From positions 1 through 39,119 of the IMG/VR virus record IMGVR_UViG_3300010149_000050: 39,119 nucleotides of DNA; one strand, given 5' to 3'. The position numbers and the translations under genes are program-made. A model generated the notes under the pieces. It made no database searches. It was not told the origin of the DNA and worked only from the letters and a program-made list of their open reading frames with translations. The DNA comes from a virus. This document shows, piece by piece, positions 10,636 to 19,749 of this stretch (within the stretch, counting starts at the first letter, position 1; each line of letters starts with the position of its first letter).

Positions 10636-13600
10636 ATGGCTAAGTGTCCAAATAGAAATACAGCAGAGTATAAATCTCTACAGGAAGTATATAAATCAGA
10701 AATACAAACTGATAATATAATCAATAAGTGGCAAGATTTAAATAACACAGATGTATTTCCATCTGTTGTACAAGCAAAAGAGTTTGTTAAAAATAACAAA
10801 GCAGCATTTTCATTAAAGCAAAAAGAGTTCTCTGAAAACTTATTAGCAAATCTTGTAGAAAAAAGAATACTACATAGTTACCAGGGTTTTTATTTAGTTA
10901 ATAATTCTAATCCTGCTACGTTTAAATACGATGAAGAATTCTTACAAGCTAATTTAAAAAGACTTACAAGGTATTTAGAAATTAATAATATCCCTTTAAA
11001 CTCTGTAACAATTACAAGAACACCTAAAAGCTATAAGGTGCAAGTTATAAATAATGTATTTACACCTAAAGATTTATTAGAAAAGTCTAGATCTTGGGAT
11101 ACACCACGTGCTAGAGCTGTTGTATCACATTTAAGAAGATTGTTTCCACAGGTTGGTGTAAAGCTTATGACTGAAGCTGAAGCAGAAGCTATTTGGAATG
11201 ATGAAAATAAAGTTCCTAAGTGGGCAAAAACAGATGTAAGTTTTGATCAGGTTAATTCATTTTTCTATGAAGGTCTGGCTGTATTAATAAAGGGTAGAGT
11301 AACAGATGAAACTGCAATAGAAGAAATACTACATCCATTTGTTGATGCAATTAAAGCAGATAATCCTGAGTTATTTGAAGGCTTATTAAAAGAAGCTAAG
11401 AAAAACTTTCCTGAAATGAATCAAGCAATAAATGCTGCATATTCTGACAGTAAAGGATTTACACCTCTAGATAGAAATTTAGAGATGGTTACTCAAGCTC
11501 TTTCTAGACACTTTAATAATGAGTATGAAAAAACTCCAACAAGAAGTTTCTTAACTAAAATTAAAGAAGTATTAGATTGGTTCTTAGATGTTATAGGTAA
11601 TCTTAGTGAGTACTTAACAGGTAAACCTTTTACAGCAAAATCTATAACTGCTACATCTTCTTTAACAGATATAGCAAAACTTTTAAATACATCTGATATA
11701 GAATTTAAATTAGATAGTAAAGTAGATAGTAGAGTTAGATATTCATTATCTCCTGAAAAAGATAAAGTTGTAAGAAAAGTTTTAAAAGAGTCTAATGATA
11801 TTCAAAAAGAATTTATAAAACGTTTATTTCATACTGCTAGATCATCAGAAGATATTATTGGGGACCTATCAGCAAGTAATAAAAACTCTGATTATAATGG
11901 AGATATAGTTGCTTATAATAAAAAAGATAATTCATACATGAATATATCAACAGGTGAGGTTTATTCTTCTACATCTGATTATATAGGTCTTAGTAATAAT
12001 GAGAATGATGCTCTTAATCTAGAAGTAAATGATGATATAAAAACTTTATTTGATGCTGTTGTTGGTAATGAAAGTTTTGAAGATGCTTCTTCAAGGTTAA
12101 CAACTTTGAGTGAAGAAGCTGCAAAAGAAGTGGTTGATTCTTTACAAGAACAACTTTTAGGAAATAATAATCCTATTATTCCTGATGGTGCTGTTGCATT
12201 ATCTAATGTTGTTGTGTTTGATCCAAATACTAAAACTGCAGGAACTGTAGATCTATTAGTTATTGATAAGACAGGTGTTGTTAATATTGTTGATTTAAAA
12301 GTAAGTAAAGACTCTATATATGGTGAACAAGGAAAGAAAGCATATTCTGAAGAATTACATCCATTAAAAAATGGTAGTGCTTTAAAAGAGAAACACGGTA
12401 TATTAAAAATGACTAACTCTTCTCAAAATAGCATTGAAGTAAACATGTTAAAAAGAATGCTTGATAACATGGGATACAACACTAATAGAACTTTAACAGG
12501 AGCTCAGACATTTCATGTTAAAGCTGATGGTGATAAGATTGAGGTAGATGGTGGAGTTGAGTTTATAAACGACACTAAGAATATGACATATGTGGATATG
12601 TTAATACCACAAAATGTTGATCAATATTCTAAAGACCAATTAGATGATATAATTGATAATTCTGATGATGGAATATTTGATGGTTCTAAGTATGAAGAAG
12701 ATCAAGAAAAACTAGCTGAAGAAATAGATCCTTTAGTATATCCTGAGTATAATTCTATAATGGGTATACTAGAAGATTATAGAATTGCTCTAGTAGATCA
12801 ACAAAAGGCTTTAAAAGTAATTGAACGATCGGTATTTAGAGACATGTCCAAAGAGGAACTACGTGACGAAATTGCTAGTACACTAGCATATATTTCTGCA
12901 AATATTGATAATGGACCAGCATCTAGATCTGCTACATATACATATCTTCTTCAAGGTGCTTTACGCCAAATGAAAAAATTTGCTAATTATGTTCAAGATC
13001 CTGCAAATTTTGGTAAAGATGAATACATAACCTATACTTTAAATTTCAATAGATTTTTAAGCACATTTGAACCTTTATTTTTAATACAAGATTCTCAAGA
13101 TCATAATGCTACACAAAGAGCATTAATACGTCAGATGGATATATTAAGAAATAAGATAAAAGGAACAGGTGTAAGAAAGAAAGAAAATGAAACTGAAGAA
13201 GAAAGAATATTTAGAGAAGGATTAGTAAATGATGCTATAATTAATTTTGTAAAAGAAAAAATTAGAGAAAGATCTAATAATGACTGGGGTGGTAAGCAAA
13301 GTGTATTTACAGAACAAGATTTAGATGATCTTGTAAGAAGATCACCTGATATATCTCAACTTGCTTTATTAACTCAAGATATGGCTACTCAATCTGATGC
13401 AATGCTTTCTGTTATGGATAAAATATATAAAACCCAAAAACAAAAGGTACTTGATTTAATTGATCAGCGTAATAAACTTGTAATTAATAGTGCTAATAAG
13501 TTAATTAAATTATATCCAAATCTAAAAAGAAATCAGCTTTATGACTTCATGTCTATATTTGATAAAGATGGTAATTTTACAGGAAGATATATAAAACCTA

Positions 13601-16329
13601 TAGGTGAGCTATATAATAAAATACAAGACGATCTAAGATTTCAACTATTTGATGATACAGGTTTACCTTATAAATACAGGGATGTTACAGATTTATCTAC
13701 AGCATCTCAAGAAGATATTCAATATAATATTGATTTAGCTAATAAGAAAAAAGCATTTGCAGATTTTTTTAGAGCAGAAGAAATAGATGAAGATGGTAAT
13801 CTTGTAGATGGTGAGTATCATTATTATACAGATGAGTTTAAGAAAGCTAGAGATATACATGAGTTTTGGCAGGTAAGTGCTAATGGTAAATATGGAGAGT
13901 GGAAAAAAAGAAATAGCATTTCAGCTAGAGATTATGCTGTATATAGAGCAAAGTATTTTGAATCTTCTACATATGATCAACCACAAAGAGTTAAAGGTAA
14001 TCCAACAGGTGTAGTTGTAAAAAATGTTAAGAGTGAATTTCCTAAAGTTGAATATAGAAAAGTTAGAGAAATAACAAAGTCTGGTAAGGATATGCGTGAT
14101 AAAAAGTACGCAGAACTTATGGATCCTACTAAAACTGATGCGGGTACATTAGCTAGAAGAGAGTTCTATAACTTATTTATTAAAATGTATGAGGAAGATT
14201 TACTAGAAAAGATTCCTGAATATCAAAGAGATCAAATGATGGGTAGAGTCCCCACTATTAAAGATAACTTATTAAGTGATCTAAAGGATAAACCAAACAT
14301 AATATCTAAGATGTGGAGTGATATTACAACATCTGTAAAAAACTTAACTCAAGAAACATCAACTATGAAAAAAGTCATGCTTGATGAATCAGGTAACTTT
14401 ACAAATCAACTACCAGTATTCTATACAGGAAGGCCAAGAATGGATGGTGAATTAGAAGAAGTAGAAAAGAAGATGGCTTTTGTTGAAGAACAAAGAGTAA
14501 AAGGTCTTATAACACCCGATAAGTATAATGCACAAATTAAAGAGCTTAGAGGAGAATATAATAGAATATATAATAAACCATCAACAGGTGAACTAAGTAG
14601 AGATTTAGGATCTAGTTTAATAAAGTTTAATGCTATGGCTACACACTATGAAGTTATGGGTGAAGTAGAAGATACATTAAATGCTTTTGTTAAAGTATTA
14701 GAAAGAAGAGAATATGACTTACCTGTTGCTACAGGTCAAAGTTTTGTTTCAAGAACTAAAGAAGGCGTTCTTAAAGCTGTAGGTTTTACACGAGATCAAG
14801 GTTTAGAAGCTAATGCTGTAAGAAGAGCTAAAAAATTCATGTCAATGGTTTTTTATGATAATGAACTAGCAAATAAAGGCATGTTTGATAAAATTGCAAA
14901 AGAAATAACTGGTGCAACATCATTAACATGGGTAGCATTTAACCCTATGGGTAACTTTAATAACTATGCTCTAGGCAGAATAAATAATAATATTGAAATG
15001 CTAGGTCAAAGATTTTTTAGTAAAAAAGCATATTTAAGAGCAACTAAAGAATTTAATACAAATGCTATTCCTGGAATGTTTGAAAGAATAGGAAGTGGTG
15101 CAACTGATTTAGTAGATATTGCTACACTAGGTAAACTAGGTTTAAAAAAATCTGATTATGATGCCGATAAAGCAAATAATAAATATGAAGCTGTAACTCA
15201 ATATTTTAGAATGATGGATCCTGATACAGATATACGTGAGAATAGTTCTAAGTATGATGATTCATCTTTATGGTCAAGATTTAAGGAATGGGGTTATGTA
15301 ATGCAGGATGCTGCTGAATATAATGTACAATCTAAAGTAGGTGTTGCAATGTTAATGGATACTATTATAAAGAACAGTAAAACAGGAGAAACATTATCCC
15401 TATATGATGCATTACATTTTGATGCTAAAACTAATACCGTTTCTTTATTAGAAGATTATGATATTGTTGTAGATAAAAAAGGAAATAAGATTGCTGATTA
15501 TAACGACAATTTTAGATATGATTTAAGAAATCAAATAAGGGAAGTTAATAAACAAATTCATGGTAATTATGCTAAAGAAGACAGAATGGTTCTTCAGAGT
15601 TATGCTCTTGGTAACTTAATAACACAATTTAAAAAGTGGGTTGCACCAGCATTAAGAGCTAGATATCAAAGAGAATATTTTGATCAAAATTTAGGATGGA
15701 TGGAAGGAAGATACCTATCATGGTGGAAGTTTACAAACTATGCAACTAAAGAATTTATTAAAGGTACTAGAGATATTAAAGCTTTAAAAGCAGGTTTTCT
15801 TGAACAATATGGATATACCGGTGAAGGTGGTAATCTAGATAAAAGAGCATTAAATAAATTACAAGGATTTTATAGAACTGTAGGTGAAATTGCAATTCTA
15901 TCATCAGTTTTTGTATTAAACTCTCTCATGGATGGATTATTATCAGGTGATGATGACTCAGATACAATGAAGAGATTAAAAAATCTTGCAAGATTACAAG
16001 CAGATAGAACTAAAGATGAAATGTTAACATTTATCCCAGTACCTGCAGGCATTGAACAAAATTATCAAATGTTCTCTAATCCTATAGCATCACTAAAACT
16101 ATTAAGAAATACATCAAAAGCTTTACAATTAAGTCTTACAACACCAGTTGCCTATATTACTAAAGGCGAAGATGCTTTTTATAGAGATTCAGATTATGTT
16201 TACCAAAACAAGCCATATAAAGGCATGTTAAAAGTAAATAAACAATGGCAGAGATCATTACCAGCTATAAGAACATACAGTAAATATATAGATGCTATTA
16301 AGAAACAAGATTTTGAGATAGGATTCTAG
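10636..16329 (+). CDS. Giant protein with degenerate zincin and PD-(D/E)XK nuclease-like domains
   Basis: This 1897-residue protein starts 6 bp after the giant polymerase-like gene and is probably co-transcribed with it. Residues 225-236 contain E229-E230-I-L-H233, which aligns in style with a zincin HExxH helix whose first histidine is glutamate, so this peptidase fold is probably inactive. Residues 536-555 read GTVDLLV... (D539) and then VDLK (D553, K555). Near Q597 comes a helix resembling the QxxxY helix of RecB/Cas4-like PD-(D/E)XK nucleases. The remaining ~1250 residues are mostly predicted helical and charged, with one strongly hydrophobic segment at about 1750-1771. A structural or ejected internal virion protein acting on DNA or the cell envelope is an inference from size and neighbour. 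The stop is TAG, one base from a convergent gene. Confidence 0.65.
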   Translation: MAKCPNRNTAEYKSLQEVYKSEIQTDNIINKWQDLNNTDVFPSVVQAKEFVKNNKAAFSLKQKEFSENLLANLVEKRILHSYQGFYLVNNSNPATFKYDEEFLQANLKRLTRYLEINNIPLNSVTITRTPKSYKVQVINNVFTPKDLLEKSRSWDTPRARAVVSHLRRLFPQVGVKLMTEAEAEAIWNDENKVPKWAKTDVSFDQVNSFFYEGLAVLIKGRVTDETAIEEILHPFVDAIKADNPELFEGLLKEAKKNFPEMNQAINAAYSDSKGFTPLDRNLEMVTQALSRHFNNEYEKTPTRSFLTKIKEVLDWFLDVIGNLSEYLTGKPFTAKSITATSSLTDIAKLLNTSDIEFKLDSKVDSRVRYSLSPEKDKVVRKVLKESNDIQKEFIKRLFHTARSSEDIIGDLSASNKNSDYNGDIVAYNKKDNSYMNISTGEVYSSTSDYIGLSNNENDALNLEVNDDIKTLFDAVVGNESFEDASSRLTTLSEEAAKEVVDSLQEQLLGNNNPIIPDGAVALSNVVVFDPNTKTAGTVDLLVIDKTGVVNIVDLKVSKDSIYGEQGKKAYSEELHPLKNGSALKEKHGILKMTNSSQNSIEVNMLKRMLDNMGYNTNRTLTGAQTFHVKADGDKIEVDGGVEFINDTKNMTYVDMLIPQNVDQYSKDQLDDIIDNSDDGIFDGSKYEEDQEKLAEEIDPLVYPEYNSIMGILEDYRIALVDQQKALKVIERSVFRDMSKEELRDEIASTLAYISANIDNGPASRSATYTYLLQGALRQMKKFANYVQDPANFGKDEYITYTLNFNRFLSTFEPLFLIQDSQDHNATQRALIRQMDILRNKIKGTGVRKKENETEEERIFREGLVNDAIINFVKEKIRERSNNDWGGKQSVFTEQDLDDLVRRSPDISQLALLTQDMATQSDAMLSVMDKIYKTQKQKVLDLIDQRNKLVINSANKLIKLYPNLKRNQLYDFMSIFDKDGNFTGRYIKPIGELYNKIQDDLRFQLFDDTGLPYKYRDVTDLSTASQEDIQYNIDLANKKKAFADFFRAEEIDEDGNLVDGEYHYYTDEFKKARDIHEFWQVSANGKYGEWKKRNSISARDYAVYRAKYFESSTYDQPQRVKGNPTGVVVKNVKSEFPKVEYRKVREITKSGKDMRDKKYAELMDPTKTDAGTLARREFYNLFIKMYEEDLLEKIPEYQRDQMMGRVPTIKDNLLSDLKDKPNIISKMWSDITTSVKNLTQETSTMKKVMLDESGNFTNQLPVFYTGRPRMDGELEEVEKKMAFVEEQRVKGLITPDKYNAQIKELRGEYNRIYNKPSTGELSRDLGSSLIKFNAMATHYEVMGEVEDTLNAFVKVLERREYDLPVATGQSFVSRTKEGVLKAVGFTRDQGLEANAVRRAKKFMSMVFYDNELANKGMFDKIAKEITGATSLTWVAFNPMGNFNNYALGRINNNIEMLGQRFFSKKAYLRATKEFNTNAIPGMFERIGSGATDLVDIATLGKLGLKKSDYDADKANNKYEAVTQYFRMMDPDTDIRENSSKYDDSSLWSRFKEWGYVMQDAAEYNVQSKVGVAMLMDTIIKNSKTGETLSLYDALHFDAKTNTVSLLEDYDIVVDKKGNKIADYNDNFRYDLRNQIREVNKQIHGNYAKEDRMVLQSYALGNLITQFKKWVAPALRARYQREYFDQNLGWMEGRYLSWWKFTNYATKEFIKGTRDIKALKAGFLEQYGYTGEGGNLDKRALNKLQGFYRTVGEIAILSSVFVLNSLMDGLLSGDDDSDTMKRLKNLARLQADRTKDEMLTFIPVPAGIEQNYQMFSNPIASLKLLRNTSKALQLSLTTPVAYITKGEDAFYRDSDYVYQNKPYKGMLKVNKQWQRSLPAIRTYSKYIDAIKKQDFEIGF

Positions 16330-16330
16330 T

Positions 16331-16663
16331 CTATTTCTTTTTGCTGCTTTCTAGTTTTGTGATGGTTATTTCCATATCATGTACTCTATCCATTAGATCA
16401 TTTACATTCTCCTTAAGATAATTAAGTTGTAAATCTTGTTTAGAGTCAGCAGGTAAAGAACCCATTTCACCTCTAGGCCACTTAATTCTAAACTCATCAT
16501 TTAGTATAACATCATCTTGCATTCTAAGTACTTCAACTTTTAATTGTGAGATTTCTGCTGTTAAACTAAACCAAATACCTGCAATAGTTATTATGCCAGC
16601 TATTAAACCAATTAAGGTTTTTATATCAAGTTTTACTTCTGATTTTTCTGATAATGATTTCAT
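16331..16663 (-). CDS. Small membrane-anchored coiled-coil phage protein
   Basis: The 110-residue product has a charged N-terminus and one transmembrane helix (about residues 14-34, LIGLIAGIITIAGIWF). A heptad-like region follows, then a central RIKWPRGEMGSLPAD motif and a second coiled coil ending in lysines. I chose the ATG at 16663. The longer reading begins with TTG at 16672 and adds only three residues. The WP-G-LPAD core resembles a conserved protein family of Bacteroidota phages with no assigned role (from memory, not searched). A spanin-like or envelope-tethering role fits the topology but is unproven. It lies downstream of nrdA beyond a terminator and has its own promoter-like sequence. 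It converges on the giant nuclease gene with a 1-bp gap. Confidence 0.72.
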   Translation of the reverse strand: MKSLSEKSEVKLDIKTLIGLIAGIITIAGIWFSLTAEISQLKVEVLRMQDDVILNDEFRIKWPRGEMGSLPADSKQDLQLNYLKENVNDLMDRVHDMEITITKLESSKKK

Positions 16664-16683
16664 AGTAGTCAATAGTTATATAA

Positions 16684-16714
16684 TAAATATACAACATATA
16701 TAATCTTAAAACAA
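16684..16714 (-). promoter_or_regulatory. Bacteroidota-type promoter candidate for the 110-aa gene
   Basis: On the minus strand a TTG (16712-16714) is followed after 20 nt by TATATTTA (16684-16691). This fits the Bacteroidota -33 TTG / -7 TAnnTTTG pattern except for the last base. The box sits about 20 nt upstream of the ATG and just downstream of the nrdA terminator. AT-rich sequence makes chance matches likely. Confidence 0.4.
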
Positions 16715-16716
16715 GA

Positions 16717-16743
16717 AGAGCCAACCTTATTAGGGTTGACTCT
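16717..16743 (-). terminator. Hairpin terminator after nrdA
   Basis: AGAGCCAACC pairs with GGTTGACTCT (one mismatch), forming a ten-position stem closed by a 7-nt loop. Read on the minus strand it lies 30 bp after the nrdA stop and is followed by a T-rich stretch (TCTTGTTTT). It probably ends the nrd operon and separates it from the 110-aa gene. Confidence 0.6.
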
Positions 16744-16772
16744 ACTAATTTTACATAAAATATATAGTTTAA

Positions 16773-18398
16773 TTATGCTTCACAACTTGCACACTCAAGA
16801 ATATTTCTAGAGAATGCTTGTGCAGAACTTACACTAAACTGATAGTATAGTGTCTTTACTCCTTGTTCATGAGCAAAAAGATATAGTTGATTAATATCTT
16901 TAGCTGGAACTGACGGGTCAATCATTAAATTTAAAGACTGAGCTTGATCAATAAATTTTTGTCTTGCTGCAGCTTGAATGATAATCTCTTTAGGAGATAT
17001 CTCAATAAATGATTTAAACACACCTTTTGTTGGGAAGTCTAAGTGTTGAACGGAACCATCTTTTTTAAGGATATCTTCCCACACTTCTTCTGTATCAAGA
17101 TTATATTTTGCTAACTCTTCTTTTAAGAAAGGATTCTTATATATAGTTTTAGACTTAGCTAAATCCTTTACAAAATAATTGGACTTGATAGGTTCAATAC
17201 CCATACTCACTTGACCATGAATGAATGAACTAGATTTAGTTGGTGCAATAGCCACTAATGTAGTATTTGCATAACCTTCTCTAATTGATTTAACACCCTT
17301 TGTTTCACAGAGATCCATTGAAGCTATTTCTGATCTTGTCTTTATTATAGAAAATATTCTACTATTTATCATCTTAGCTTCTGTTGATTCAAACTCAATA
17401 AGTTTAGATTGTAAATAAGAATGCCATCCTAATACACCTAAACCTATAGCTCTATGATCACTTGCAAATTTATATGCTCTACCCATTCCAGGCATTGTTT
17501 TAGACTTAGTAATAAATTCATCTATCACAGCATTTAAAAATAATGTGTAAGTTTCTATTGCATCCGTCTCAACAATTTCATCCCAGTGTAATAAGTTCAA
17601 AGAACCTAAACAGCAAACAAATGAATTAAAACTATCTGTTGGTAACTGTATTTCAGAACAAAGATTAGATGCAGTAATATCCATACCTAGCTCTTTATAA
17701 GGAGAGTTGTTATTTGAGTTATCTTTAAACATTATATATGGATAACCGAACTCATTTCTTTTCTGAATTATCTTGGCCCATACTTTACGCTTATCAGGAT
17801 CTCCACTCTTCATATCATCTATCCACTTATCTGTTACACTAATACCAAACTGTAGATTTTGTATTGGGTTACCTTCTCCTCCTATCTCTAAAAATTCCAA
17901 TACATCAGGATGTTCAACAGGTAGCCATGCAGCACACGCTCCTCTTCTTGCTTCAGATTGTTTGCAAACATCTACAACAGTGTCATAGATTCTTGCATAA
18001 TGTACTGGTCCATCTGCAGTGCCTCCGGTTGATATATTTGAGCCTCTAGGTCTAATATTACCTAAGTAAACACTAGTACCTCCTCCATACTTAGACATCA
18101 TACCAATCTCACGTCCTGCATTCAAGATGCTATCTAAGTTATCATCTACATTAGATCCATAACAACTTATAGGTAAACCTTTATGCTTACCAAAGTTAAT
18201 CCAAACAGGAGTGGACAAGGAGTAAAAACCCCTTGCCATATAATCCTCAAACTTTTCAGCAAAGCCATTAATCTTTAAGTATTTTTCTGCTATAACTGCA
18301 ATATCATGTATACGTTGTTCAGGAGTTTCATTTATATAACCCCTTGATAAAAATGTACGGCTTTCTTCATTAAGCCAATAATACTTTTTTCTTTCCAT
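16773..18398 (-). CDS. nrdA: Ribonucleoside-diphosphate reductase large subunit (class I)
   Basis: The product reduces ribonucleoside diphosphates to deoxyribonucleotides, supplying dNTPs for phage replication. Visible catalytic features, with E. coli equivalents, are: C79 (C225) in PISCYGSNVDD; N245-L-C247-S-E249 (N437, C439, E441); C262 or C263 (C462) in FVCCLGSLNL; the radical-transfer pair Y518-Y519 (Y730/Y731); and a C-terminal CASC pair (C536, C539) that would be re-reduced by thioredoxin or glutaredoxin. At 541 residues it is much shorter than the ~760-residue E. coli enzyme. It has no recognisable N-terminal ATP-cone, so dATP feedback inhibition is probably lost, as is known for some phage enzymes. 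It follows nrdB by 6 bp and ends at a hairpin. Confidence 0.96.
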   Translation of the reverse strand: MERKKYYWLNEESRTFLSRGYINETPEQRIHDIAVIAEKYLKINGFAEKFEDYMARGFYSLSTPVWINFGKHKGLPISCYGSNVDDNLDSILNAGREIGMMSKYGGGTSVYLGNIRPRGSNISTGGTADGPVHYARIYDTVVDVCKQSEARRGACAAWLPVEHPDVLEFLEIGGEGNPIQNLQFGISVTDKWIDDMKSGDPDKRKVWAKIIQKRNEFGYPYIMFKDNSNNNSPYKELGMDITASNLCSEIQLPTDSFNSFVCCLGSLNLLHWDEIVETDAIETYTLFLNAVIDEFITKSKTMPGMGRAYKFASDHRAIGLGVLGWHSYLQSKLIEFESTEAKMINSRIFSIIKTRSEIASMDLCETKGVKSIREGYANTTLVAIAPTKSSSFIHGQVSMGIEPIKSNYFVKDLAKSKTIYKNPFLKEELAKYNLDTEEVWEDILKKDGSVQHLDFPTKGVFKSFIEISPKEIIIQAAARQKFIDQAQSLNLMIDPSVPAKDINQLYLFAHEQGVKTLYYQFSVSSAQAFSRNILECASCEA

Positions 18399-18404
18399 AT
18401 TTTT

Positions 18405-19385
18405 TTAAAATAAGTCATCAGCTGTTATAGCCTTTGACTTTTTATTATAATCTATTTGTTTTTTATAAAAGAAGTCTCCTTCTTTAGTTGCAGTAATCTC
18501 CACCTCAAACCATTTTGTTGACTGTAATAAGTTATTATCAATTTCAAATATAGGTTTCATACCTATTTTCTTTAATGAGTTGTTAAACCTATTCATTATA
18601 AAATGTTTTATGGTTTCTTTAGGTAAAAAAGATAACTCACCTTGTTCAAATATCCAATCAAGAATACCGCACTCAGCTTCATAGGCTTTTCTAGATGCAG
18701 AATAAATTAATTCTTCAAACTCATCATCAAACCATTCAGGGTTCTCAGACTTGATTATATTAATTATCTCTACGCCAAAGTTACCATGGATATCTTCTTC
18801 TTTACTTGTTGCTTCTACAACGTTAGAAATACCTTTAAATAGGTTTTTCTCTTTGTTAAAAGACATCATTATTAGAAACTGACTAAATAAACTTACATGC
18901 TCAATAAATAAAGAAAATAATAATACAGATTTAGTATACATTTTATTATCTCTACTACGTGAACCATCTAAGTATTTTTTAAGATATTTAATTCTACCTT
19001 TAATAGCTGGTATCTCAACAACAGTTTTAAACTCTTCTTCAAGTCCAAGTATTCTAAGTAGTCTTGCATATGCATCTTTGTGTCTAACTTCAGATTCAGC
19101 AAAGGTCATACCCACATCACCAATTTCTGTAATAGGCATTCTTTTATACAAATCTGCCCAAAAAGTTTTTACATTAACTTCTATTTGAGCTATTGCAAGC
19201 ATTGTCTTTTTTATAACTTCACGTTCTTCATCAGTAACTTTAACTTTAAAGTCATCTATGTCAGTTGTAAAGTTATACTCAGTATCAATCCAATAAGAGT
19301 GTCTAATTGCATCTTTATATTCAAGTAAAGATGGGTACTCATAGGGCAAAATATTTTCCCTAGATAAAAAAATGTTCTTCTTCAT
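18405..19385 (-). CDS. nrdB: Ribonucleoside-diphosphate reductase small subunit (class I)
   Basis: This 326-residue ferritin-like subunit generates the radical used by NrdA. The expected metal ligands are visible: E69 (QIEVNVKTFW), E99 and H102 (SEVRH), E162 (FIEHVSLF), and E197 and H200 (EEDIH). The radical tyrosine Y106 sits four residues after H102, as in E. coli (H118/Y122). The first ligand is Glu rather than the Asp of E. coli NrdB. The FAESEVRH...AY wording is typical of Bacteroidota-type NrdB, supporting the host guess. It is the gene immediately upstream of nrdA. The 78-nt gap to the preceding small ORF holds only a weak hairpin (GTTATA/TATAAC, 19408-19431) near the start. Confidence 0.96.
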   Translation of the reverse strand: MKKNIFLSRENILPYEYPSLLEYKDAIRHSYWIDTEYNFTTDIDDFKVKVTDEEREVIKKTMLAIAQIEVNVKTFWADLYKRMPITEIGDVGMTFAESEVRHKDAYARLLRILGLEEEFKTVVEIPAIKGRIKYLKKYLDGSRSRDNKMYTKSVLLFSLFIEHVSLFSQFLIMMSFNKEKNLFKGISNVVEATSKEEDIHGNFGVEIINIIKSENPEWFDDEFEELIYSASRKAYEAECGILDWIFEQGELSFLPKETIKHFIMNRFNNSLKKIGMKPIFEIDNNLLQSTKWFEVEITATKEGDFFYKKQIDYNKKSKAITADDLF

Positions 19386-19463
19386 AAGTGTGTTTTTGTG
19401 ATTAAATGTTATACCATGTTTTTGATATAACGGTAATATATAATTTAGTTTAATTGAGATGAA

Positions 19464-19652
19464 TTACCAAGTATAGATGAATATAAATTTTATAAAAATT
19501 ATACCTACCTCAATACCAGCGGCTTGGTAAACTTGTCTTTCCCCGTCTACCTCCATTGACATATTACAATTAATAATATGTATACCTAATAATGACTGTT
19601 TTGGTAATAATTCTACGTTAGCAATTACCGGTGCTTTTCTTGTTTGTGACAT
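19464..19652 (-). CDS. Small unknown ORF at the head of the nrd operon
   Basis: This 62-residue ORF begins with ATG and reads MSQTRKAPVIANVELLPKQS. It ends in a short hydrophobic stretch (GIIFIKFIFIYTW). It is the only ORF that fills the space between nrdB and the divergent control region, and it has a promoter-like sequence upstream. I do not recognise the product. The hydrophobic tail might anchor it, or it could be a broken remnant of a longer protein. Its coding status is less certain than its neighbours because nothing else constrains the frame. Confidence 0.5.
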   Translation of the reverse strand: MSQTRKAPVIANVELLPKQSLLGIHIINCNMSMEVDGERQVYQAAGIEVGIIFIKFIFIYTW

Positions 19653-19749
19653 AATTATGTTTGTTTTAAAAATTAGTTTTTTGTATATTATACTTATAAG
19701 TTGTTAAGCTAACACAGTCAACAACAAATATATATATATTTATATTTTA
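19653..19749. promoter_or_regulatory. Divergent control region between the nrd operon and the small-gene cassette
   Basis: These 97 bp separate leftward and rightward transcription units. On the minus strand TTGACT (19716-19721) and TATAAG (19693-19698) are spaced by exactly 17 nt, a sigma-70-like arrangement pointing toward the nrd operon. TATATTTG (19725-19732, minus) also matches the Bacteroidota -7 box. An interrupted GTTG...CAAC dyad (about 19700-19726) overlaps these elements and could be an operator. No comparably good plus-strand promoter is apparent, though the region must hold one for the cassette. Confidence 0.4.

Noticed and set aside
16664-16672. TTG start adding MTT to the 110-aa membrane protein
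   Set aside because: An ATG three codons later lies closer to normal use and leaves room for the promoter-like box; the extra residues add nothing recognisable.
17773-18049. Plus-strand 61-71-aa frames inside nrdA
   Set aside because: They are antisense to strongly conserved NrdA motifs and show no independent start signals.
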